DNA from: Baffinella frigidus
Lineage: Eukaryota > Cryptophyceae > Cryptomonadales > Baffinellaceae
Assembly (NCBI GenBank): GCA_026770585.1
Contig: MU646804.1
Coordinates: forward strand, 100,056-110,494
Reading direction: 5' to 3'
Length of the DNA: 10,439 bases
Of this stretch, positions 10,001 through 10,439 are shown piece by piece. The position numbers and the translations under genes are program-made. The notes beneath the pieces were generated by a model. That model was not told the origin of the DNA, did no database searches, and saw nothing but the letters and a program-made list of their open reading frames with translations. Position 1 is the stretch's first letter. Every line of letters starts with the position of its first letter.

Positions 10001-10289
10001 AGTACCCGTCACTTTGTAGGAGGTGGAGTTAGAATCCATCCGGAAAAGGCTCGTATGAGCGGCCAACACGGGCTACAGCGGTGGCACAGTGCGTAGCATG
10101 CGCGGCGCTGACACTGGTTGTTTGGCAATAAATTATCAATCTCTCTCCGCAGAGGAGCCTGAGAGGGCCTCGGAGGGCATCCTTCTGTTTCTGATCCGCA
10201 CGGTGTTCCGGCCGCTGTTCCGCGCGGACCGCCCGTTGCTGAACAGCTTCTTCGACATCTCCACCGAGATCCACCTGGGCAACAAGTGA
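164..10289 (+). CDS. 27-exon gene for a modular cysteine-rich EGF-like protein (5' incomplete)
   Basis: Exons: 164-225, 490-657, 806-853, 1005-1083, 1604-1681, 1822-1876, 2030-2076, 2285-2379, 2494-2622, 2725-2785, 3026-3092, 3311-3380, 3590-3664, 4115-4166, 4307-4345, 4702-4779, 5022-5081, 6841-6873, 7142-7173, 7309-7428, 7558-7629, 7820-7894, 8050-8105, 8454-8508, 8653-8791, 9284-9368, 10153-10289. All introns are GT-AG and every junction keeps phase (10 phase 0, 4 phase 1, 12 phase 2), giving 2067 nt with one terminal stop. The deduced protein has two full copies and one partial copy of a Cys-rich unit with EGF-like motifs (DIDEC, ENATCTNTD, FTCDCD), CPPG knots and many N-x-S/T sequons. 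These fit a secreted or cell-surface protein; that location is inference. The real start and any signal peptide lie upstream. About 20% of the span is coding. The exon set was chosen by splice signals, phase and similarity between modules. Exons 8 and 17 and the link from 10 to 11 are the least certain. No family was recognised beyond the EGF-like pieces. Confidence 0.77.
226..489 (+). repeat. Intron 1: mixed telomere-like heptamers
   Basis: Donor CCCC|GTAAAC, acceptor GATTGCAG|GTGG. Contains a repeated block (AACCCCAACCCAYCAACC, about 310 and 395). The intron is absent at the matching site of module 2 (ACGCCGTGG in exon 11). Confidence 0.8.
658..805 (+). repeat. Intron 2: CCCTAAA/CCCAATT heptamers
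   Basis: Donor GAG|GTAAACCC, acceptor AAACCAG|GGG. Same position and phase as intron 12 in module 2 (both split the codon five residues before a cysteine), so probably older than the module duplication. Confidence 0.8.
854..1004 (+). repeat. Intron 3: CCCTAAA array with GGTCG edge repeats
   Basis: Donor GACGG|GTCG, acceptor GCAG|GTCG. GGTCG occurs at 853-857 and 1004-1008. About ten near-perfect CCCTAAA units in the middle. Absent from module 2. Confidence 0.82.
1199..1246 (+). pseudogene. Partial copy of exon 4 (GTECVESCNCTLEDGK)
   Basis: Encodes the last part of exon 4 with changes and is followed by AAG|GTTCGTC, the same donor as exon 4. There is no good acceptor just upstream; the nearest AG after a pyrimidine-rich stretch is at 1151-1152. 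Best read as a duplicated exon fragment, less likely a used alternative exon. Confidence 0.6.
1366..1427 (+). mobile_element. R1 fragment (sense orientation)
   Basis: GTAGGAGGTGGAGTTAGAAT and the following bases match the R1 copies at 10016 and (inverted) near 5345. About 17-19 bases are missing between GAGCGG and TGGCAC; the joint falls on a short CGG repeat, as expected of a microhomology deletion. Confidence 0.7.
1604..2076 (+). CDS. Exons 5-7: Cys-rich HLxP...CxCxCPPGQHP segment of module 1
   Basis: Exon 5 (1604-1681, 26 codons, phase 0) reads DKCGTIEHYHC...CSHLHPEM. Exon 6 (1822-1876) reads CVERREGEKNVCSCECPPG, and its last glycine codon is completed by exon 7 (2030-2076), which reads QHPRSLEVGYSHSGQ. 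The segment aligns with exons 15-17 of module 2 (RHLYPSTC..., then SCICTCPPGQHP). No named domain is recognised. The spaced C-x-C-x-C-PPG pattern suggests a small disulfide knot. Introns 5 and 6 are specific to this module. They are flanked by 13-bp and 11-bp direct repeats. Confidence 0.76.
1682..1821 (+). repeat. Intron 5: CCCTAAA array flanked by a 13-bp direct repeat
   Basis: Donor AAATG|GTGAAC, acceptor GAGCAG|TGCG. ACCTCCACCCGGA lies at 1665-1677 (exon 5) and 1805-1817 (just before the acceptor). The interior is nearly pure CCCTAAA. Absent from module 2. Confidence 0.82.
1877..2029 (+). repeat. Intron 6: 11-bp direct repeat and nested inverted repeats
   Basis: GGTCAGCACCC lies at 1876-1886 and 2029-2039, spanning donor and acceptor. 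Inside, 1887-1912 pairs with 1949-1974 (26 bp, perfect) and 1922-1950 is an exact 29-bp inverted copy of exon 7 bases 2048-2076. Contains one of two TTTAGGG-oriented stretches in the window. Confidence 0.85.
2077..2284 (+). repeat. Intron 7: CCCCAAA-dominated array
   Basis: Donor CAG|GTAAACC; two in-frame acceptors at 2277-2278 and 2283-2284. About ten successive CCCCAAA units (roughly 2175-2246), a variant dominant only in this intron, preceded by CCCGAAA and AATCCTA units. Confidence 0.8.
2285..2785 (+). CDS. Exons 8-10: FCEEDCNC / CAGHDDV / CLPG segment of module 1
   Basis: Exon 8 (2285-2379) encodes GTPVTVAPFLSS... and ends in FCEEDCNCS. Exon 9 (2494-2622) encodes FDQCAGHDDVMKRDGG, then a Trp-rich stretch and LHPSYC...LCSC. 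Exon 10 (2725-2785) encodes CLPGQIPHPVPVEKYAVGLP. The segment aligns with exons 18-21 of module 2 (FCEDDCNCS, CAGPDDV, LHPSNC, CNCTCPPG). The exon 8 start is ambiguous: acceptors at 2277-2278 and 2283-2284 are both in frame and differ by two residues (His-Gln). The second was preferred because it gives AG|G. Sequons NCS and NAS are present. Confidence 0.74.
2380..2493 (+). repeat. Intron 8: CCCGAAT/CCCGAAA heptamers
   Basis: Donor CTAC|GTTC, acceptor CTAAACCAG|GTTC; GTTC at both edges. Same place and phase as intron 19 in module 2. Confidence 0.78.
2623..2724 (+). repeat. Intron 9: CCCGAAA/CCCAAAA heptamers
   Basis: Donor TGCAC|GTCT, acceptor AACCAG|GTGCC. The uninterrupted site TGCACGTGCC is present in exon 17 and TGCACGTGTCC in exon 21, so this intron is private to module 1. 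Confidence 0.8.
2786..3025 (+). other. Intron 10: hairpin element between short heptamer tracts
   Basis: Donor CCG|GTCAG, acceptor GAAACAG|GAGG. Most of the intron is a non-telomeric block with imperfect terminal inverted repeats (2817-2971). CCCGAAA units abut the acceptor. A CCAG|GTCGTAAG site at 2818-2823 could act as an acceptor but leads to an early stop. Confidence 0.68.
2817..2971. mobile_element. MITE-like 155-bp block with 24-bp imperfect TIRs
   Basis: Arms 2817-2840 and 2948-2971 match at 18 of 24 positions, with perfect outer GCCAGGT and inner AATTTCA. AT-richer than its surroundings. No target duplication is evident and no transposase is present. Confidence 0.45.
3026..4166 (+). 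CDS. Exons 11-14: module 2 start and EGF-like core
   Basis: Exon 11 (3026-3092) reads EEDRFFARRTPWKWFC followed by IHRDEC, matching exons 1-2 without their intron. Exon 12 (3311-3380) begins in a run of seven G and reads GGVLPPRSDEIFKGDQNPD. Exon 13 (3590-3664) reads MGDLCGENATCTNTDDSF and then TCDCDDG. Its ATG at 3591 is internal and is not a start codon. Exon 14 (4115-4166) reads FVWNETLCLESCNCTLH. The core matches module 1 closely, but the introns sit elsewhere: module 1 splits TDG|SF and module 2 splits CDDG|F. The G7 run could mislead sequencing or slip in replication. Confidence 0.77.
3093..3310 (+). repeat. Intron 11: CCCTAAA array
   Basis: Donor TGTG|GTAACC, acceptor GAAGCAG|GGG. Mixed CCCTAAA, CCCTCAAA and CCCCAAA units. 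Module 1 lacks an intron here (DECGRG is continuous in exon 2). Confidence 0.78.
3381..3589 (+). repeat. Intron 12: CCCTAAA array
   Basis: Donor CCGGG|GTTAAACC, acceptor AAACCAG|CATG. Positional equivalent of intron 2. The small interruption AACGCGGGGAA near 3531 shows no supported exon. Confidence 0.76.
3665..4114 (+). repeat. Intron 13: CCACCCT array, CCGTCCC tracts and exon-13 copies
   Basis: Donor GATGG|GTTAACC, acceptor GAACCAG|GTTCGTC. Begins with about six CCACCCT units (3677-3720), then CTACCGTCCCGTCCC repeats. Includes a copy of exon 13 (3944-3981) and two GTTCGTCGTCCC stretches (3982 and 4039) that echo the start of exon 14. Confidence 0.76.
3944..3981 (+). pseudogene. Partial copy of exon 13 (NTDGSFTCDCADE)
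   Basis: Bases from AACACCGACGG match exon 13 from 3630 with few changes and are followed by GA|GTTCGTC. There is no usable acceptor upstream. It encodes TDGSF as in module 1 rather than the TDDSF of exon 13, so it may preserve the older sequence or derive from another module. Confidence 0.6.
4167..4306 (+). repeat. Intron 14: CCCTAAA and CCCGGAA heptamers
   Basis: Donor CCAT|GTATCC, acceptor CTAAACCAG|GGC. Same position and phase as intron 4 of module 1 (after CNCTLE / CNCTLH). Edge repeats absent. Confidence 0.78.
4307..5081 (+). CDS. Exons 15-17: HLYPSTC...CICTCPPGQHP segment of module 2
   Basis: Exon 15 (4307-4345) reads GKRHCAWYEVEQA. Exon 16 (4702-4779) reads VYEPYRAMRRHLYPSTCEEE and ends in EDGA. 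Exon 17 (5022-5081) reads VSCICTCPPGQHPQADSTPD. All three are whole codons (phase 0). They correspond to exons 5-7, but the introns fall at other residues. The exon 17 donor is GAC|GTTCTGTG, and its final 12 bases plus the donor are copied downstream at 5191-5225, so the 3' boundary of exon 17 is less secure than the rest. Confidence 0.73.
4346..4701 (+). repeat. Intron 15: CCATAAA array with 28-bp higher-order repeat
   Basis: GGTGTAC lies at 4345-4351 and 4701-4707 across the two splice sites. From 4366 to about 4500 the unit is CCATAAA, ordered in a 28-bp higher-order unit of four heptamers ending AAGCCCGAAA. Then ACCCAAA and hexamer-like CCCAAA/CCTAAA units (4580-4640). Private to module 2. 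Confidence 0.84.
4780..5021 (+). repeat. Intron 16: heptamers with an antisense R1 end fragment
   Basis: Donor GCG|GTGC, acceptor AAACAG|GTGT; GGTG at both edges. 4801-4833 is an antisense R1 end (GAGATTGATAATTTATTACC), followed by a partial echo ATTGCCAAACAACC near 4841. The rest is CCCTAAA and AACACCC repeats. Absent from module 1. Confidence 0.76.
5070..5225. repeat. 35-bp direct repeat including the exon 17 3' end
   Basis: 5070-5104 and 5191-5225 are identical and start TCCACCCCTGACGTTCTGTG. A third, diverged copy begins at 5400. The first copy covers the last 12 coding bases of exon 17 and its donor. Confidence 0.82.
5083..5229. repeat. Tandem repeat of about 22 bp (TTCTGTGCAGAGAGATTGAT)
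   Basis: Six complete or partial units at about 5083, 5107, 5121, 5147, 5168 and 5206. Reverse-complemented it reads ATCAATCTCTCTGCACAG, a polypyrimidine-AG string like the acceptor used at 10152. It repeats the terminal part of R1. Confidence 0.82.
5213..5371 (-). mobile_element. R1 element, antisense copy (about 159 bp)
   Basis: The reverse complement matches 9997-10152 from TGTCAGTAC through GTAGGAGGTGGAGTTAGAAT to ATTATCAATCTCTCTG, with scattered substitutions and one small length difference near the start. No open reading frame of note, so non-autonomous. Confidence 0.75.
5927..5968. repeat. Three tandem 14-bp units (CCASTGGRATCCAM)
   Basis: Units at 5927, 5941 and 5955 differ at one to three bases. 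Adjacent to the CATAGTAATTGA pair at 5984-6016. Confidence 0.8.
6052..6172. mobile_element. MITE-like 121-bp element
   Basis: Terminal arms GAGTATTTATGA (6052-6063) and TCATAAATACTC (6161-6172) are perfect 12-bp inverted repeats, and similarity continues inward to ATGTG/CACAT. The AT-rich interior carries GCATTTGTGTAGTAA, which recurs at about 6343 and, inverted, at 9834-9876. No clear target duplication. Confidence 0.6.
6588..6621. repeat. Two tandem 17-bp units (GGTACGGATCARRCCGT)
   Basis: 6588-6604 and 6605-6621 differ at one base (GATCAGACC versus GATCAGGCC). Confidence 0.85.
6841..7629 (+). CDS. Exons 18-21: FCEDDCNC / CAGPDDV / CPPG segment of module 2
   Basis: Exon 18 (6841-6873) reads DNNEVDNARKR. 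Exon 19 (7142-7173) reads VFCEDDCNCS plus two bases of a Lys codon. Exon 20 (7309-7428) reads FHLCAGPDDVFECWPTPGG and continues to DSLDNH. Exon 21 (7558-7629) reads CRRLHPSNCSDTNSSRC followed by NCTCPPG. The CNCS|F junction after exon 19 has the same place and phase as that after exon 8. Exon 18 lies beyond a 1.76-kb intron and is very short, but phase, acceptor (CCCAG), donor and a GGTG edge repeat all agree. Sequons NCS, NSS and NCT are present. Confidence 0.73.
6874..7141 (+). repeat. Intron 18: CCCCTAA/CCCCTGA and CCCTAAA array
   Basis: Donor CGG|GTGAC, acceptor ATACCAG|GTGTT; GGTG at both edges. Dominated first by CCCCTAA units, then CCCTTCA, then CCCTAAA. Module 1 has the uninterrupted site AGGGGGTTCTG in exon 8. 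Confidence 0.8.
7174..7308 (+). repeat. Intron 19: CCCTCAA then CCCGAAA heptamers
   Basis: Donor CCAA|GTAAGC, the closest to the standard consensus in the window; acceptor GAAACCAG|GTTC. Ends in four to five CCCGAAA units. Equivalent to intron 8. Confidence 0.8.
7429..7557 (+). repeat. Intron 20: CCCTAAA/CCCTACA array
   Basis: Donor CACAT|GTC, acceptor GAACCAG|ATGTC. ATGTC lies at 7427-7431 and 7558-7562. Private to module 2. Confidence 0.78.
7630..7819 (+). repeat. Intron 21: CCCTAAA array
   Basis: Donor CCCGG|GTGAACC, acceptor CTAAACCAG|GTTC. Ends in about nine near-perfect CCCTAAA units running into the acceptor, a clear case of acceptor plus pyrimidine-rich tract made by heptamer. Confidence 0.8.
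7820..8508 (+). CDS. Exons 22-24: partial third module
   Basis: Exon 22 (7820-7894) is proline-rich (LPPPPSFSPTNEP) and ends PGPWLW. Exon 23 (8050-8105) reads YCIEEERDCPPGFFKWQG. Exon 24 (8454-8508) completes the split codon as Glu and reads CVDIDECELSRWIWKVI. PWLW-YC mirrors PWLW-FC of exon 2 and PWKW-FC of exon 11, so a third unit starts here, but no complete EGF core follows. Joining 23 to 24 in phase 1 is favoured because it restores a C-x-D-x-DEC motif. A possible extra exon at 8195 inside intron 23 was not used. Confidence 0.66.
7895..8049 (+). repeat. Intron 22: CCCGAAA and CCCTAAA heptamers
   Basis: Donor CTGTG|GTATAC, acceptor AAACAAG|GTACTG; GGTA at both edges. Splits PWLW from YC, a junction not interrupted in exons 2 or 11. 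Confidence 0.76.
8106..8453 (+). repeat. Intron 23: CACCCTA array, AAATC repeats, possible exon scraps
   Basis: Donor GGAG|GTCCGG, acceptor AACCCAG|AGTGC. Includes AATTCAAATCAAATCRATTC repeats (8138-8178), about 16 units of CACCCTA (8204-8315), a CTCTCTCTAGAGAGAGAG palindromic tract near 8329-8344, and non-repetitive DNA (8345-8415) with GGTCTG at 8194-8199 and again at 8371-8376. A further exon here cannot be excluded. Confidence 0.65.
8509..8652 (+). repeat. Intron 24: CCCTAAA array
   Basis: Donor ATCTG|GTAAACCC, acceptor CTAAACCAG|GAAA. Both splice sites are single steps from heptamer sequence. Confidence 0.8.
8653..8791 (+). CDS. Exon 25: His-run and Thr-rich low-complexity linker
   Basis: Starts after CTAAACCAG and ends at TTTGTG|GTAAACC. 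It reads KIEHLHHHHDNDPNGKTTNG, then a Thr-rich part with five threonines in a row and an FETTTPRTFV end. There are no cysteines. The four-His run with acidic and Asn residues could bind metal, and the Thr-rich part looks like an O-glycosylatable stalk. Both roles are inference from composition. It separates the Cys-rich modules from the C-terminal exons. Confidence 0.68.
8885..8945 (+). pseudogene. Frameshifted copy of exon 26
   Basis: GTGATCGACTGG then, one base out of frame, ATCACCGTCGAGCGATGC continuing to GTCGGCGTC. The acceptor AG is followed directly by TGA in the required phase, so it cannot replace exon 26. Confidence 0.65.
9117..9150 (+). pseudogene. Truncated copy of exon 26 (VIDWHRVAVQFL)
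   Basis: Acceptor ACAAG|GTGATCG is intact and in phase. The copy then runs into unrelated DNA and an in-frame TAG near 9183. It could be used as an alternative terminal exon. Confidence 0.55.
9284..9368 (+). CDS. Exon 26: VIDWQRIAVERF...FFDVFFDLTVGE
   Basis: Acceptor AAAAG|GTGATT, 28 codons plus one base, donor GAAG|GTCCAC. The peptide is amphipathic and rich in Phe and Asp, with no cysteine. This is the only intact copy among several related stretches (8885-8945, 9117-9150, 9584-9646, 9782-9822, 9896-9925). If the donor were ignored, the frame would run on to a TAA near 9416, so an alternative shorter protein end is possible. The exon 27 junction was preferred because phase and the peptide pattern (NSFFDI in exon 27, DSFFDV here) agree. 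Confidence 0.63.
9440..9494. repeat. Palindromic element TTGGTCACG...CGTGACCAA
   Basis: Outer 9-bp arms 9440-9448 and 9486-9494. 9450-9471 is a perfect 22-bp palindrome centred on GAATTC, and its right half is duplicated at 9472-9484. Could form a cruciform or be a short MITE. Confidence 0.8.
9584..9646 (+). pseudogene. Copy of the 3' two-thirds of exon 26 with donor
   Basis: Matches 9308-9370 at 61 of 63 positions, including the GAAG|GT donor. The two differences are synonymous T/C changes (TTT to TTC). No acceptor at its 5' end. Confidence 0.78.
9675..9779. mobile_element. MITE-like 105-bp element with 18-bp TIRs
   Basis: Arms 9675-9692 and 9762-9779 match at 17 of 18 positions (TATCCCTTAAGTGGCGAG). 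The interior holds CCCTACGGTAGGG, CCTAGGACC repeats and the perfect 20-bp palindrome at 9743-9762. A related CCTACGGTAGG box sits near 5828. It lies between two exon-26 fragments. Confidence 0.68.
9782..9822 (+). pseudogene. Short copy of the exon 26 3' end
   Basis: GACCTCACCGTCGGAGACGG followed by TCGCCTGAAGTCATTTTG matches 9624-9663 with few changes, so it shares the flank of the 9584 copy rather than that of exon 26 itself. Confidence 0.65.
9997..10152 (+). mobile_element. R1 element, sense copy, ending at the last acceptor
   Basis: About 156 bp from TGTCAGTAC to CTCTCTCCGCAG. Matches the inverted copy 5213-5371 and fragments at 1366-1427 and 4801-4833. Its last bases are the 3' splice site of exon 27, which begins directly after it. 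Confidence 0.75.
10153..10289 (+). CDS. Exon 27: terminal exon with TGA stop
   Basis: Starts after TCTCTCTCCGCAG, the best polypyrimidine acceptor in the window, which is the end of an R1 element copy. It encodes EEPERASEGILLFLIRTVFR, then PLFRADRPLLNSFFDI and a TEIHLGNK end. The stretch GILLFLIRTVF is hydrophobic but short for a membrane span. No AATAAA-type signal is seen in the next 150 bases, which are CCCTAAA array. The codon use is GC-rich like the other exons. Confidence 0.72.
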
Positions 10290-10439
10290 ATTCTAAGCCA
10301 GCACCCTAAACCATATACCCTAAACCCTAAGCCCTATACCCTATACCCTAAACCCTAAACCCTAAACCCTAAACCCTAAACCCTAAACCCTAAACCCTAA
10401 ACCCTAAACCCTAAACCCTAAACCCTAAACCCTAAACCC
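10290..10439 (+). repeat. 3' flanking CCCTAAA array
   Basis: Starts 15 bases after the stop with CCCTAAA and CCCTATA variants, then is near-perfect CCCTAAA from about 10345 to the window end. The C-rich strand reads 5' to 3' into the window end, opposite to the orientation expected at a right chromosome end. Confidence 0.85.

Larger units (their letters stand above)
9369..10152 (+). other. Intron 26: exon-26 copies, hairpins and R1
   Basis: Donor GAAG|GTCCAC, acceptor CTCCGCAG|AGGAG. Contains partial exon-26 copies (9584-9646, 9782-9822, 9896-9925), two strong palindromic elements (9440-9494, 9675-9779), ACACAAATGCTTT repeats (9836-9876), a TTTAGGG-oriented tract (9936-9996) and R1 at its 3' end. 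Confidence 0.66.

Noticed and set aside
10029-10274. Antisense 81-aa open frame
   Set aside because: It is the reverse of R1 plus exon 27; a similar antisense frame over the inverted R1 copy near 5105-5335 shows that it follows from the repeat sequence.

Overview
The window looks like nuclear DNA of a eukaryote, most likely a unicellular alga or related protist. It holds one very intron-rich gene on the + strand. The coding exons are GC-rich and cysteine-rich, the introns are GT-AG, and most of the non-coding DNA is degenerate plant-type telomere heptamer (CCCTAAA and variants). Plant-type telomeres also occur in chromerids, dinoflagellates and some other algae, and 21 of 26 internal acceptors are AG|G. 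An alveolate-type alga such as a chromerid is my best guess, at low confidence. No prokaryotic gene, rRNA or tRNA was seen.

Gene. I could chain 27 exons (164-10289) by splice sites and codon phase into one open frame of 2067 nt: 688 codons plus a TGA at 10287-10289. The first exon in the window begins after an acceptor, so the 5' end of the gene lies upstream. The product is a modular, probably extracellular or lumenal protein. Module 1 (exons 1-10, 164-2785) and module 2 (exons 11-21, 3026-7629) are diverged copies of one unit: an RTPW-x-WFC...DEC start, an EGF-like core (ENATCTNTD, SFTCDCD), a CNCTL segment, a CxCxCPPG segment and an FCExDCNC / CAGxDDV segment. A partial third module (exons 22-24) and a Thr-rich, His-rich linker (exon 25) follow. 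The protein ends in a cysteine-free C-terminus (exons 26-27).

Non-coding layout. Nearly every intron is a private array of CCCTAAA-like heptamers (CCCTAAA, CCCCAAA, CCATAAA, CCCGAAA, CACCCTA, CCACCCT) in the same orientation relative to the gene. Intron 17 (5082-6840), intron 25 (8792-9283) and intron 26 (9369-10152) instead carry hairpin elements, a dispersed element here called R1, short tandem repeats and decayed copies of neighbouring exons. The window ends in a near-perfect CCCTAAA array (about 10345-10439).

Main result. Aligning the two modules shows about four shared intron positions and about eleven present in only one module. The module-specific introns tend to have direct repeats spanning their two splice sites (13, 11, 7, 5, 5, 4, 4, 4 bp), and the other module preserves an uninterrupted site. 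The shared, presumably older introns mostly lack such repeats. This suggests repeated intron gain by insertion of telomere-like DNA at G|GT sites with target duplication, where the heptamer supplies the CCAG acceptor. An R1 copy also appears to supply the last 3' splice site.
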